A DNA stretch of 64,000 bases from Anaerococcus sp. Marseille-Q7828 (GCF_949769285.1 NZ_OX458331.1:1674001-1738000), one strand, 5' to 3'; counted from the stretch's first letter, positions 17,543 through 26,715 are shown. A program made the numbers and translations. Notes: generated from the sequence alone by a model not told the origin.

Positions 17543-18067
17543 TCATTTCCACATTCCCTTATTATTTTCTTTGGCATAATTTTCAAATTCATCAAATACT
17601 TCTTTGTATTTAACATCTGGTTTATAGTTTCCAGCAAAGGCATAGCCTTCTTTTACCAATTTGCCATTTAGATTTATTTTTCCTAGTTCTTCTTTTGTGG
17701 GATTTGTAGGATCTCCTGGTTTTTCTAGCCATATATATCTTAGGAGTCTGCCGTGTTTGTCAGTATTTGATATGTCCTTTTCTAGGTAAACCGTTTTGTT
17801 TTTAATCATATCTTTTGTGTAGTGGAAGGCTTCTTTTCCGTAGTGTTCTCTGATTCCCTTTTGGGGATTATATTCAGGAGTATTTATTCCTGTAAAACGT
17901 ACTTTTTGTTTTTCTCCATCGATTATAATATGAGCTGTATCCCCATCAACTATCCATTCCACTTCCCCTGTTTGATAATATGAGTCTTCGTTTTGATCTT
18001 CTATTTGACAGGCTGATAGTATAAATAGCATGATAATTATCATCAATTTACTTATATATTTTCTCAT
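17543..18067 (-). CDS. Thermonuclease-family lipoprotein
   Basis: Exported nuclease of the staphylococcal nuclease (SNase) fold. Signal peptide with lipobox LSAC (residues 17-20). The SNase domain (about 35-174) has the usual landmarks: IVDGDTAHI, the catalytic Arg in VRFTGINTPE, the general base Glu in GKEAF and the second Arg in HGRLLRYI. It should cleave extracellular DNA or RNA using calcium. Length is typical. It lies alone, divergent from selD, and has no visible link to selenium metabolism. Confidence 0.88.
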   Translation of the reverse strand: MRKYISKLMIIIMLFILSACQIEDQNEDSYYQTGEVEWIVDGDTAHIIIDGEKQKVRFTGINTPEYNPQKGIREHYGKEAFHYTKDMIKNKTVYLEKDISNTDKHGRLLRYIWLEKPGDPTNPTKEELGKINLNGKLVKEGYAFAGNYKPDVKYKEVFDEFENYAKENNKGMWK

Positions 18068-18098
18068 TTCGCACTCCTTTGCTCTTTTTATTTATTAT

Positions 18099-18170
18099 AT
18101 CAAAGTTATAGAGAGTTTATCGATATACTTTGATTAAAACTCTTAAATAATTAAACTTTTAACGTATAAT
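18099..18170 (+). promoter_or_regulatory. selD operon promoter region with overlapping inverted repeats
   Basis: TATAAT at 18165-18170 is the likely -10, giving a very short leader before the ribosome site AAGGAGG. The -35 is poor (CTTAAA). Upstream are two inverted repeats that overlap: ATCAAAGT/ACTTTGAT (18099-18134) and AGAGTTT/AAACTCT (18112-18143), the second abutting the -35. They could be operator sites. Confidence 0.4.
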
Positions 18171-18187
18171 GTTTATAAGGAGGCTTT

Positions 18188-19201
18188 ATGAATTCTTTGG
18201 AAGTTTGTGGAGGTTGTAATGCAAAAATCGCTGCAGGAAATCTCGATAAATTGTTAAATGATATAAAACCTTATAAGCGCGACGATATCCTGGTCGGTTT
18301 TGATAAAAAAGATGATGCAGCTGTCATTGATATAGACGGAGAAAATTGTGTAATTCAAACTCTTGATTTCTTCCCAACTATGGTCGAAGACCCATATACT
18401 TTCGGTCAGATTGCTGCTGCTAATGCCCTAAGTGACGTTTATGCTATGGGTGGTGAAGTTATTTCTGCCCTAAACATAGTAACTTTTCCCTTAGAGGGAG
18501 ATTATGATGTCCTAAAACAAATACTAAAAGGCGGCAACGACAAGGTTTCTGAGGCTAAGGCTTCTCTTACTGGTGGGCATTCTATCCACGACAAAACTAT
18601 CAAATATGGCCTTTCGGTGACTGGCAAAGTTAAGAAAAAATACATTTGGAAAAATAATACTCCAAAAGATCAAGATGTGATTTTGCTTAGCAAAAAAATT
18701 GGAACTTCTCTTGTAACATCAAATTATGCACAAGGATTGGTGAGTAAGGCTGATTTTGATAAGTGTATAGAGCAAATGACAACTTTAAATAAGTATGCCA
18801 GAGATATATTTGTTAAATACGATATACATGCAGCTACTGATATTACTGGATTTGGTCTTTTAGGACATTTATCTGAGATGGCTGGAGATGATTTTTCTAT
18901 AATAATCGATTCTAAGAGTCTACCTATACTAGAACCCGCGCTAAAGCTAGCTGGTGAATTTTTGTATTCTGCTGGTGGGCAAAATAATAGAAATTATCTA
19001 GATGGCAAAGTTGAATTTATAAATGACAATTTTGCCATGGAAGAAGTATTGTTCGATCCTCAAACATCAGGTGGTCTATGTGTAGCAGTAAGTAGTGATG
19101 AAGCTAAAAAAATAATAGATGAATTTAAGGAAAATGGTCTTGATATTTGGCAAATAGGCCAAGTAAAGAAGAAAAGATCTTATTCTATAATTGTAAAATA
19201 A
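18188..19201 (+). CDS. selD: Selenide, water dikinase (selenophosphate synthetase)
   Basis: Makes selenophosphate from selenide and ATP, the activated selenium donor for selenocysteine, selenouridine and the labile selenium cofactor of molybdenum hydroxylases. The N-terminal catalytic segment is CGGCNAKI; the active residue is Cys (TGT codon), not selenocysteine, and the essential Lys follows three residues later. Other AIR-synthase-fold motifs: KDDAAVIDI, FFPTMVEDPYTFGQIAAANALSDVYAMGG, TGGHS and DPQTSGGL. Length 337 is normal. First gene of a four-gene selenium operon (selD-yedF-DUF3343-desulfurase) that converges on the Mo hydroxylase operon. Confidence 0.97.
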   Translation: MNSLEVCGGCNAKIAAGNLDKLLNDIKPYKRDDILVGFDKKDDAAVIDIDGENCVIQTLDFFPTMVEDPYTFGQIAAANALSDVYAMGGEVISALNIVTFPLEGDYDVLKQILKGGNDKVSEAKASLTGGHSIHDKTIKYGLSVTGKVKKKYIWKNNTPKDQDVILLSKKIGTSLVTSNYAQGLVSKADFDKCIEQMTTLNKYARDIFVKYDIHAATDITGFGLLGHLSEMAGDDFSIIIDSKSLPILEPALKLAGEFLYSAGGQNNRNYLDGKVEFINDNFAMEEVLFDPQTSGGLCVAVSSDEAKKIIDEFKENGLDIWQIGQVKKKRSYSIIVK

Positions 19202-19212
19202 AGGAGAAATTG

Positions 19213-19815
19213 ATGAAAAATTTAGATTGTATCGGTAAAGTTTGTCCAATTCCTGTAATTGAAACAAAAAAAATGATGGCTGAAAATCCAGATGAAAAAG
19301 ACTTTGAAATCTTAGTAGATAATGAAGTGGCAACACAAAATATTTCAAAGATGGCCAAGGAATTAAAAATCGAATCAAGTGTAGAAAAAGTAAGTGATGG
19401 ATTTTACAAAGTAAGTTTACACAAAACTAAGGAAAGCTTAGAACAAGTTAGTTCAGAAAACCAATCTATTGAAACTAATAGCTCATATGTTGTGGCAATA
19501 TCTGATGATAAGATGGGAAATGGAGACGAAGAATTTTCAAAAAGTCTGCTTGAAGGCTTCATCTACGCTCTAACAGAACAAGATCAACTACCAAGCAAGG
19601 TAATTTTCTACAACAAAGGAGTGTACTTAACTACACTTAACGAAAAAACTGTTGAAGATTTAAAAACTTTAAAAGAAAGAGGAGTTGAAATTCTATCATG
19701 CGGTCTTTGCCTGGGAAACTATGAAGTCAAAGAAAAACTTCAGGTTGGTGAGATAACAAATATGTACAAGATTGTTGAAATAATGAGATCTAACCACCTA
19801 GTAAATCCATGCTAG
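19213..19815 (+). CDS. yedF: YedF-type sulfurtransferase-like selenium protein
   Basis: Two-domain protein. Residues 1-72 are a TusA-like domain with the CPIP motif at the C-x-P-x-P position (VCPIPVIETKK), which carries sulfur or selenium as persulfide/perselenide. Residues about 95-195 are a DsrE/TusD-like domain with a conserved Cys in LSCGLCLGNY. This arrangement is typical of the selenium-linked YedF family found with selD. The ATG starting MKNLDC is used because AAGGAG lies seven bases before it, just after the selD stop. Overlaps the next gene by seven bases. Likely relays selenium between the desulfurase-like enzyme and SelD. Confidence 0.9.
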   Translation: MKNLDCIGKVCPIPVIETKKMMAENPDEKDFEILVDNEVATQNISKMAKELKIESSVEKVSDGFYKVSLHKTKESLEQVSSENQSIETNSSYVVAISDDKMGNGDEEFSKSLLEGFIYALTEQDQLPSKVIFYNKGVYLTTLNEKTVEDLKTLKERGVEILSCGLCLGNYEVKEKLQVGEITNMYKIVEIMRSNHLVNPC

Positions 19816-20072
19816 AAGAAACTTTTGTCCTATTTTCTTTTGAAAATTTCAATGACCCAGCAAAGGCCTTGGACAAGGTAAAAGACTTTGAAAAAGCAAG
19901 ACTAATTCCCCTCCCACCTGAGATTGATGCAGGCTGTGGCTATGCACTTAGGATAAGAGAAGATGATTTAAAAAAAGCATTAGATATCTTAGTTGAAGGT
20001 GATTTCGATAAGATTTTTAGTCTAAAAAAAGATTCCAATAAGAAAAGGATTATAGAAGAATATGTATTTTGA
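19809..20072 (+). CDS. DUF3343 putative selenium/sulfur carrier
   Basis: Small protein of 87 residues resembling the DUF3343 family, which is often found next to yedF and selD. It has a ferredoxin-like length and one conserved Cys in the DAGCGYALR segment, with a preceding PLPPEI. No biochemical role is established; the Cys and the context suggest a selenium or sulfur carrier. Overlaps yedF by seven bases and the next gene by eleven, so the products are probably made in fixed ratio. Confidence 0.8.
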   Translation: MLEETFVLFSFENFNDPAKALDKVKDFEKARLIPLPPEIDAGCGYALRIREDDLKKALDILVEGDFDKIFSLKKDSNKKRIIEEYVF

Positions 20073-21198
20073 CAATGCAGCTACAACAATTCATAAACCA
20101 AAAGAAGTAGGTGAGAAATTATCTTGCGCAATAACTAGCGGTAAATATGGCAATCCTTCTAGGTCGGGCCATGCTTTGTCTCAAAATACAATGTTGGCAA
20201 TATTTGAAAGTAAAAAAGAACTAGCAAAATTGGTCCATATAAACAATCCATCTGATATAGTATTTACAGAAAATGCAAGCTTTGCCCTAAATTTTATTAT
20301 CAAATCTCTAATAAAGGAAAATGATCATTTAATAACGACAACTACTGAGCATAATTCTGTTCTTAGGCCCCTTTACCAAACTGGAGCAGACCTTTCCTTT
20401 TTAGACTTTGATGATAACTTTGACTTGGAATATGAAAAGCTCCCATCTTTACTAAAAGAAAACACTAGCTTTATAGTCACTAATTCTGCTTCAAATCTCT
20501 TGGCCAATGTAAACGATTTGGATAGACTCCACAGTTTTGCCAAAGCAAATAATCTTATCATGATAGTTGATCTAGCCCAATCTCTTGGTCTTATCGATAT
20601 AGATATTTCTAGATACGATAATGCACTCTTTGCCTTTACTGGCCATAAGTCTCTCTATGGACCTAGTGGGACTGGCGGAATTATTAAAAATGGAGATTTT
20701 GAATTTGAAAATGTATTTTCCGGTGGTTCTGGGATAAAATCATTTGCAAAAGACCATCCTAGTGATTTCCCAACAGTATTTGAAGTAGGAACAGCAAATT
20801 TTATAAGCCAAATTGCCTTAAAAGATGGAATACAGTTTGTAAATGAAATAGGCGTTTACAATATCTATAAGCATTTGGAAAATCTAACAAGGAGATTTTA
20901 TAAGGGTGTTGAAGAAATACCAGAAATTAAATTATATTCCAAGAAGCCTGATGGAAGGTTAATAAGTCCAATAGTATCTCTAAATTTGCCTAATTTCTCC
21001 TCAGATGAGCTTGCCTTGGTACTTGATGAAGAATATGACATACAGACAAGGCCAGCTTCTCATTGCGCACCTCTGATTCACAAACATTTTGGAACTGAAA
21101 AATGTGGTATAGTAAGATTTTCATTTTCATATTTTAATACAATTGATGAAATTGATCAGTCTATAAAGATATTATGGGGAATTGCAGAAAAATATTAA
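20062..21198 (+). CDS. Class V aminotransferase / cysteine desulfurase-like protein
   Basis: PLP enzyme of the NifS/SufS superfamily and probably the subfamily linked to selenium-dependent molybdenum hydroxylases. Visible motifs: the N-terminal YFDNAATT, EHNSVLRP, DLAQSLG, the PLP lysine in TGHKSLYGPSGTGG and the catalytic Cys in RPASHCAPL. Expected to release sulfur or selenium from (seleno)cysteine and pass it to YedF, DUF3343 or SelD. Whether it prefers Cys or Sec cannot be read from sequence. Overlaps DUF3343 by eleven bases; last gene of the plus-strand operon. Confidence 0.88.
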   Translation: MYFDNAATTIHKPKEVGEKLSCAITSGKYGNPSRSGHALSQNTMLAIFESKKELAKLVHINNPSDIVFTENASFALNFIIKSLIKENDHLITTTTEHNSVLRPLYQTGADLSFLDFDDNFDLEYEKLPSLLKENTSFIVTNSASNLLANVNDLDRLHSFAKANNLIMIVDLAQSLGLIDIDISRYDNALFAFTGHKSLYGPSGTGGIIKNGDFEFENVFSGGSGIKSFAKDHPSDFPTVFEVGTANFISQIALKDGIQFVNEIGVYNIYKHLENLTRRFYKGVEEIPEIKLYSKKPDGRLISPIVSLNLPNFSSDELALVLDEEYDIQTRPASHCAPLIHKHFGTEKCGIVRFSFSYFNTIDEIDQSIKILWGIAEKY

Positions 21199-21201
21199 AA
21201 T

Positions 21202-21234
21202 AGCAAGGCTCTAAAAATTTAAAAGAGCCTTGCT
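21202..21234. terminator. Bidirectional terminator between selenium and Mo hydroxylase operons
   Basis: Arms AGCAAGGCTC and GAGCCTTGCT, with A run before and T run after. It separates the two convergent operons. Confidence 0.9.
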
Positions 21235-21236
21235 TT

Positions 21237-22034
21237 TTACTTTAGTTTTTGGATTTTTCCATCCTTATTATTTTTTACCATAAGAATTTCAGCCATGATT
21301 GATATAGCAATCTCTTCTACAGATCCATTATCAATGTCTAGACCTATAGGAGTATAGATTCTATTTAAAAATTTTTCATCAATTCCCTCAGCTTTTAGCT
21401 GGTCAAATAAGCCAATAACTTTTGCTTTTGAACCAATCATACCTAGATAAGCAAAGTCCTTATCAACTAGACATTCCAAAGTTTCCTTATCATAGGAATG
21501 ACCCCTGTTGCATAGGACTATATAGGTTTTCTTATCATCAAAATCTATTTTATCAGTTGCTGATTTTAAATCTTCTGCAATATATTCTTTTATATCAGCA
21601 AAATCTGGAGAATTTTTGAATTCTGATCTATCATCAACAACACTTACATCAAATCCTGTTTTGCTTGCAATCCTGGCAAGTTTTTGAGAAACGTGACCTG
21701 CACCAAATATTAAAAGTCTATTACTTGACTTAAAATATTTAACATAACCTCTGGAATTACCACCACAAGACATTTTAAGTTCACCATTTTTGGAAAGATT
21801 GTAATCAAATTCAAAGGAATTTCCCTCTTTCATGCCTTCCATTGTTCTTCTTATAAGATCTTTTTCTATAGCTCCACCACCGACTGTTCCAAGAATTGAT
21901 CCATCAGAAAATACTGCCATTACTGAATTATCTTCACCTGGAGTAGAGCCCTTATTTTCAATCAAAAAGCATAGGGCAGCATCTCTTCCCAATTGATTTT
22001 CTTTATAAATTGCTTGTAAAATCTCTGCCTTCAT
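21237..22034 (-). CDS. XdhC/CoxI-family Mo-cofactor chaperone
   Basis: Member of the XdhC/CoxI family, cytosolic chaperones that bind molybdenum cofactor and promote its sulfuration and insertion into hydroxylases. N-terminal domain: GSTPGEDNSVMAVFSDG, GTVGGGAIE and MSCGG (with conserved Cys). C-terminal Rossmann domain: LLIFGAGHVSQKLARIA, VVDDR, CNRGHSYD, YLGMIGSKAK and TPIGLDI. Length 265 is typical. Placed with yqeB, mocA and yqeC, so it probably serves the selenium-dependent form of the cofactor. Distinct from the Fe-S subunit that is also called XdhC in E. coli. Overlaps yqeB by four bases. Confidence 0.9.
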   Translation of the reverse strand: MKAEILQAIYKENQLGRDAALCFLIENKGSTPGEDNSVMAVFSDGSILGTVGGGAIEKDLIRRTMEGMKEGNSFEFDYNLSKNGELKMSCGGNSRGYVKYFKSSNRLLIFGAGHVSQKLARIASKTGFDVSVVDDRSEFKNSPDFADIKEYIAEDLKSATDKIDFDDKKTYIVLCNRGHSYDKETLECLVDKDFAYLGMIGSKAKVIGLFDQLKAEGIDEKFLNRIYTPIGLDIDNGSVEEIAISIMAEILMVKNNKDGKIQKLK

Positions 22035-22834
22035 AGATTCTTCCTTTTTTTCATGATGAGAATTACTTCAAGAGAACCCCCACCAATAAGTCTTGCCTTA
22101 TCGGATATAGTATTGGCATTTCTTGGTATAACCCTAGGATCCACATCTCCTATTTTCATTCCCTTAAAAACTTCAGTTCCTTCATTAATCATGCCACGAA
22201 CCATGCCATCAAGACCAGAAAGTATTTCATTTCCATTGACACTAGCTACAGCTTGTCCCTTTTTTACAACGGATCCTAGGTCTTTAATAATATGAAGTTT
22301 ACCATCGTCTGATGCTCTGAGGATTCTTTCTCTTGTGTATCCATTGATATTACCTGGATTTCCTGTATTTGCTTGAGCAAAGCCTTCAAAAATCAATCTA
22401 CCGAGATCATGTCCCCTATTAGTTTCTATAACAACATCAACATCGATGCCTGCTTCAAAACCTGGCCCTAGGCCTATTGTAATTGGAGCCATATCCTTAC
22501 TTGTACCTAGATTTTTCTTTGCTAGTATCCCATCTACTACAGCTAGGGGTTGAAGTTCTTTGATATACTTCCCTTCTGGGTCGACTGTTACTGCAACATT
22601 TGAGTTTTCAAAGGCTGTTTCTATATCATCTATATTGTCACATCTTACTGCCTTGATATCTTCAATTTGAATTTCGCCATCATAAATAGCTTGCCCTACA
22701 GCAACATTTCTTCTAATACAAGTTGGTTTATCTATCTCTAAAACTAAAACATCAAATCCAACTCTATTTAGCTTTTGGATAGTTCCTGTTGCAACATCTC
22801 CTCCACCTCTTACAATTATTAGATTTTTATTCAT
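22031..22834 (-). CDS. yqeB: Selenium-dependent molybdenum cofactor protein YqeB
   Basis: Belongs to the YqeB/EF2570 family, a marker gene of selenium-dependent molybdenum hydroxylase systems whose chemical step is unproven. N-terminus has a Rossmann-like IVRGGGDVATGTIQKL. Middle: LEIDKPTCIRRNVAVGQAIYDGE, VDGILAKKN and GLGPGFEAGIDVDVVIETNRGH. C-terminal part resembles a biotinyl/lipoyl-like lobe with PRVIPRNANTISDKAR. Overlaps mocA by eight bases and the XdhC chaperone gene by four. Confidence 0.92.
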   Translation of the reverse strand: MNKNLIIVRGGGDVATGTIQKLNRVGFDVLVLEIDKPTCIRRNVAVGQAIYDGEIQIEDIKAVRCDNIDDIETAFENSNVAVTVDPEGKYIKELQPLAVVDGILAKKNLGTSKDMAPITIGLGPGFEAGIDVDVVIETNRGHDLGRLIFEGFAQANTGNPGNINGYTRERILRASDDGKLHIIKDLGSVVKKGQAVASVNGNEILSGLDGMVRGMINEGTEVFKGMKIGDVDPRVIPRNANTISDKARLIGGGSLEVILIMKKRKNL

Positions 22835-23396
22835 ACTTTTCCTTCATATCTTCGTAAGCCTTAACAGTGTCAATATCAAGAAGCTCGCTTTCGTCTCTTA
22901 TCTCAACCTTATTTACTTCTTGCTTGTAAGCTAAAATCATACCTCCCTGGTCTCCTTCAAGATTATATAGTCCATCTTTGTAGGAATTTGGGAAAATTAC
23001 TGGTGCCCCACGCCTATCATTTACAACAGGATAGGTGATAAGTTCTTTTTCTTTATAGGCATCTATTAGTTTGTTGCAAGTTTCAATAGTCAATAGAGGT
23101 TGGTCAGCTACAAAAAACATCATGGCTTCATCATCACATTCTCTCACACCAAGTTTTATAGAAGATGATTTGCCAACTTCATTATCTTCATTAAGTATGG
23201 AAACAAATCCCATTTCTTCTGCTTCTTTTAGGATTTTATCATAACTTGATACTACTATTACCTTGTTTAAATCAAGCTCTTTTAATAAGTCCAAGGTATG
23301 TTGGTATATTTTTTTGTCTTTAAAGTCTAAAAATAACTTATTTTCACCCATCCTTGTAGAGAGACCAGATGCCATAAGTATTGCATTAATTTTCAT
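22827..23396 (-). CDS. mocA: MocA-like molybdenum cofactor cytidylyltransferase
   Basis: Nucleotidyltransferase of the MobA/MocA type, expected to join CMP (or GMP) to Mo-molybdopterin. The cytosine dinucleotide form is used by xanthine-dehydrogenase-family enzymes. Nucleotide-binding motif MASGLSTRMGENKLFLDF at residues 8-25; later VADQPLLT (Asp for metal) and RRGAPVIFP, YNLEGDQGG. Length 189 is normal. Overlaps yqeC by eleven bases and yqeB by eight within the maturation gene block. Confidence 0.88.
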   Translation of the reverse strand: MKINAILMASGLSTRMGENKLFLDFKDKKIYQHTLDLLKELDLNKVIVVSSYDKILKEAEEMGFVSILNEDNEVGKSSSIKLGVRECDDEAMMFFVADQPLLTIETCNKLIDAYKEKELITYPVVNDRRGAPVIFPNSYKDGLYNLEGDQGGMILAYKQEVNKVEIRDESELLDIDTVKAYEDMKEKYE

Positions 23397-24084
23397 AAAA
23401 TTTCTCCTTTTTTACTGATCCATATACTATTTTAATACCCGACTTATCGTGCTTTATGATAGTACGTGCTTGATTTATTTCAGCTTTACTTTCCACTTGG
23501 TTAATAAAAACAAACTTATCTTTAGTAAACCCTTTAAATAAGCCTTTTTCATATGATATGAGATTGTTAAATGTTTTGTAATCTATGACATCATTTCCAA
23601 TATATTTTACATAGTTTTCATAGTTATAAATAAAGTCAGAGCTTGGAATTTTATCGTAAACTTTGATCGAAAAAACTCCTATTACTTTGGTGGAAAAATC
23701 GTAAATTACTGGCTCATAATCGTGCCAAAATTTAAGTGGAAGATTGCGAGAACCATCTGCTTCTATAAGTACATAGGCAAAGTCCTTTATTATATTTTTA
23801 AGATTATCATAGCCCACTGATTTAAGCTTGTTTTTCTCACTTATAAAGTCTCCTAGAACGATTATTTCATTACTATCTGGCTTTTTATAGTCTTCAAATG
23901 ATTTATAAAGCTTATCAAAACCATTATCAGGAACTCTTATCTTGGTTGACGTTGTTAAAAGTACTGGTCCATTTTTCGATAAAGCTTGGGCAAGACTAAA
24001 CATCAAAGTAGTCTTACCCCCTGTGCCTGTAATAGAAATTACATCATTTTCTTTTATTTGAAAAATGTCACTTAGTTTTTCCAT
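23386..24084 (-). CDS. yqeC: Selenium cofactor protein YqeC
   Basis: Putative YqeC family protein, another marker of selenium-dependent Mo hydroxylases. The N-terminus has a P-loop, ITGTGGKTTLMFSLA, then LTTSTKIRVP, and a conserved VLIEADGSRNLPLKFW segment (Asp/Gly/Ser near a probable ligand site). It likely uses ATP or GTP, but the reaction is unknown. Overlaps the selenium-dependent xanthine dehydrogenase gene by 17 bases, so the enzyme and this factor are translationally coupled. Confidence 0.9.
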   Translation of the reverse strand: MEKLSDIFQIKENDVISITGTGGKTTLMFSLAQALSKNGPVLLTTSTKIRVPDNGFDKLYKSFEDYKKPDSNEIIVLGDFISEKNKLKSVGYDNLKNIIKDFAYVLIEADGSRNLPLKFWHDYEPVIYDFSTKVIGVFSIKVYDKIPSSDFIYNYENYVKYIGNDVIDYKTFNNLISYEKGLFKGFTKDKFVFINQVESKAEINQARTIIKHDKSGIKIVYGSVKKEKFYEN

Positions 24085-26707
24085 TGAATTCCTTTTTTGG
24101 CTTGCTGTAGAAAGTATCTCTCATTGGGAAATCACGTCTTAAATCACCATCAAGTACATAATAGGCTCCTTGGGTGGCCGCTGCTATTGGTATTGTTGCT
24201 ATCTCGCCAACACCTTTGGCACCAAATGCCCTATCAAGTAGTTCATCGTCTGGCTTGCTTACTAAGATTGGATTGATTTCTGGAACCATAGGTGCTCTCC
24301 ATAGGCCAAGAGTACCGTATTTAGCCTTTACTACTGACCTATCAAGTTTGAAATCTTCGGTAAGGGCATAACCAAGTCCCATCACAACTCCACCTTCGAT
24401 TTGTCCTTCGATAGCAAGTGGGTTAATTACCTTACCAGCATCAAAGGCTGCATCAATTGATCTGATGGATCCATCATCATTTAATATTACCAGGTTTGTT
24501 GAAAAACCATAGGCAATATGGGATTTTGGATTTTCTTTGTCAGAATTTAATGGGTCTGTTGGATCAAAATATTCGTGGAAATATTCATTGCCATCTAGGT
24601 TTTCAAGGCCGTCTTTATCCATATCAGCCTTTAATTTTTCTGAAACTTTTTTAATAGCTTCTCCAGATATCAGGGTTTGACGAGATCCTGAAGATGTACC
24701 AGAATCTGGTGAGTTTTCAGAATTAGGTTGCATTATATCAATCTTATTTAATGGCAAATCTAGCACATCTGCTACCATTTGTGCAAATACTGTTTGTGCA
24801 CCTTGGCCAAGGTCACTTGCAGCACAGTAAAGTTCTACTCTATCTCCATTTACAACAAGTTTTGCCCTGCCTTTATCAGGAAGACCTACACCAACACCAG
24901 CATTTTTCATAGCACAAGCTATACCAGCACGATCCTTGTTAGCATAATATTTATCTTTTATTGCATCAAGAGTTTCAATTAGGGCTGTCGATGAATCTGC
25001 TATTTGACCATTTGGTAAGACTTCACCAGGTCTGATGGCGTTCTTATATCTAATCTCAAATGGGTCAAGACCTGCTTTTTCAGCTAATAGGTTAATGTTA
25101 CTTTCTAACGCAAAGTTTGATTGGCAAACACCAAATCCTCTAAAGGCTCCTGCAGGTGGGTTGTTTGTGTAGTATCCATATCCATCAATTTTTGTATTTT
25201 CATAGTGATATGGTCCTACAGAGTGAGTACAAGCACGTTCTAATACCGGTCCACAAAGTGATGCATAGGCTCCTGTGTCCATTTTGATTGTTGCTTGCAT
25301 GGCAAGGAAATTTCCTTCTTCGTCACACCCAAGTTTAAATTTAGCCTTCATAGCATGACGTTTTGGATGGAATTTAAGAGAATCATCCCTTGATAATTTA
25401 ATCTTAATTTTTCTTTGATATTTGTAGGCTGCAAGAGCTGCAAGGTGTTGGACAGATACGTCTTCTTTACCTCCAAAACCACCGCCAATAAGTTTGTTTT
25501 CTACAACAACTCTATCAGGTTCATCTTGCCAGCCAAACATTATTAGTGTTTCTTTCCTAGTATCGTAGACTGATTGGTCAGTTGTATATAGTTTTACACC
25601 ATTTTTGTATGGTTCGCCTATAGCACATTCTGGCTCTAAAAATGCATGTTCAGTAAATGGTGTGGAGTATTCTTCTTCTACTACATAAGCACATTTTTCA
25701 AAGGCAGCATCCGCATCACCGCGAGATACGTGTCTTTCTTGACATAAGTTTCCTGTTGAGTGGATAAGTGGTGCATCTGGAGCTTCTGCTTCTTCTATTG
25801 AAGAAACTGTAGGTAGCTCTTCGTATTCGATTTCAACAAGTTTCTTTCCTTCAGCTAAAGCTTTTTCGTTTTCTGCAACTACTAAGCAAATTGCATCACC
25901 TTGGCTTCTTGTAATATCACCCTCAGCTATGAAAACATCCCAGTCTTGTTGGATATGTCCAACCTTGTTGTTTGGAACATCTTCTGCTGTTAAAACACCT
26001 ATAACTCCTGGAACTTCAAGTGCTTTTGTGTAATCGATTTTTAGTATTTTAGCACGAGGATACTTACTTCTAATAGCAGATGCATAGTTTAGGTCATCAA
26101 CTTGCATATCGTCTACGTATTCACCGATACCTAGGACTTTATCGTGAGCATCGATCCTAATCATCTTATCTCCGACTTTATATAAATCCTTATCTTCCTT
26201 TTCAATTGAGATTTTGCCACTTAATATTTCAGAAGCAAGCTTTATGCCTTCGATGATCTTTACATAACCTGTACACCTACAAATATTTGATTTGATTCCA
26301 TTTGCAATTTCTTCACGACTAGGATTTGGATTGTTTTTGATAATAGCCATCCCACTCATAACCATACCTGGTGTACAGAAACCACATTGGACAGCTCCAA
26401 CTTTGCCAAAGGCATAGACAAAGGCATTTTTTTCTTTATCACTTAAACCCTCTATGGTTAAAACTTCTTTATCCTTAAGTTTGGATAGTTTTTGTGTACA
26501 AGCTGGATATCTTTTATCATCAACTATAACAGTGCAAGTACCACAAGCTCCCTGGGAACAACCATCTTTGACACTTGTTATATGTAAATCGTCCCTAAGA
26601 AATCTTAAGAGAGTCTTGTCTTCATAGGTTTCGTATGTCTTGTTATTTATATTTACAATAAATGGTGATTGATTTTCTATTTTTTTTCCAATTAAAATAT
26701 TCGCCAT
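24068..26707 (-). CDS. Selenium-dependent xanthine dehydrogenase, fused Fe-S and Mo domains
   Basis: Large molybdenum hydroxylase. The N-terminal part (about 1-160) holds two [2Fe-2S] sites: CSQGACGTC with a later Cys, and CGFCTPG with CRCTGY. The Mo-binding part (about 180-870) has GGGFGGKED, GAFRGFG, DLGQGAQT, DSGTSSGSRQT (Q-loop near the selenium/sulfur ligand) and the catalytic Glu in KGVGEIA. There is no FAD domain, as in XdhD of E. coli, so electrons must leave through another subunit, perhaps the FAD protein encoded upstream. Hydroxylates xanthine or related purines. Start taken at the second of two adjacent ATG codons, five bases after AGGAG. Confidence 0.92.
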   Translation of the reverse strand: MANILIGKKIENQSPFIVNINNKTYETYEDKTLLRFLRDDLHITSVKDGCSQGACGTCTVIVDDKRYPACTQKLSKLKDKEVLTIEGLSDKEKNAFVYAFGKVGAVQCGFCTPGMVMSGMAIIKNNPNPSREEIANGIKSNICRCTGYVKIIEGIKLASEILSGKISIEKEDKDLYKVGDKMIRIDAHDKVLGIGEYVDDMQVDDLNYASAIRSKYPRAKILKIDYTKALEVPGVIGVLTAEDVPNNKVGHIQQDWDVFIAEGDITRSQGDAICLVVAENEKALAEGKKLVEIEYEELPTVSSIEEAEAPDAPLIHSTGNLCQERHVSRGDADAAFEKCAYVVEEEYSTPFTEHAFLEPECAIGEPYKNGVKLYTTDQSVYDTRKETLIMFGWQDEPDRVVVENKLIGGGFGGKEDVSVQHLAALAAYKYQRKIKIKLSRDDSLKFHPKRHAMKAKFKLGCDEEGNFLAMQATIKMDTGAYASLCGPVLERACTHSVGPYHYENTKIDGYGYYTNNPPAGAFRGFGVCQSNFALESNINLLAEKAGLDPFEIRYKNAIRPGEVLPNGQIADSSTALIETLDAIKDKYYANKDRAGIACAMKNAGVGVGLPDKGRAKLVVNGDRVELYCAASDLGQGAQTVFAQMVADVLDLPLNKIDIMQPNSENSPDSGTSSGSRQTLISGEAIKKVSEKLKADMDKDGLENLDGNEYFHEYFDPTDPLNSDKENPKSHIAYGFSTNLVILNDDGSIRSIDAAFDAGKVINPLAIEGQIEGGVVMGLGYALTEDFKLDRSVVKAKYGTLGLWRAPMVPEINPILVSKPDDELLDRAFGAKGVGEIATIPIAAATQGAYYVLDGDLRRDFPMRDTFYSKPKKEFNGKTK

Positions 26708-26715
26708 CATTTCTC

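Noticed and set aside
18188-18250. Selenocysteine at the SelD active site
   Set aside because: The catalytic codon is TGT (Cys), and no in-frame TGA occurs. No selenoprotein was identified in the window.
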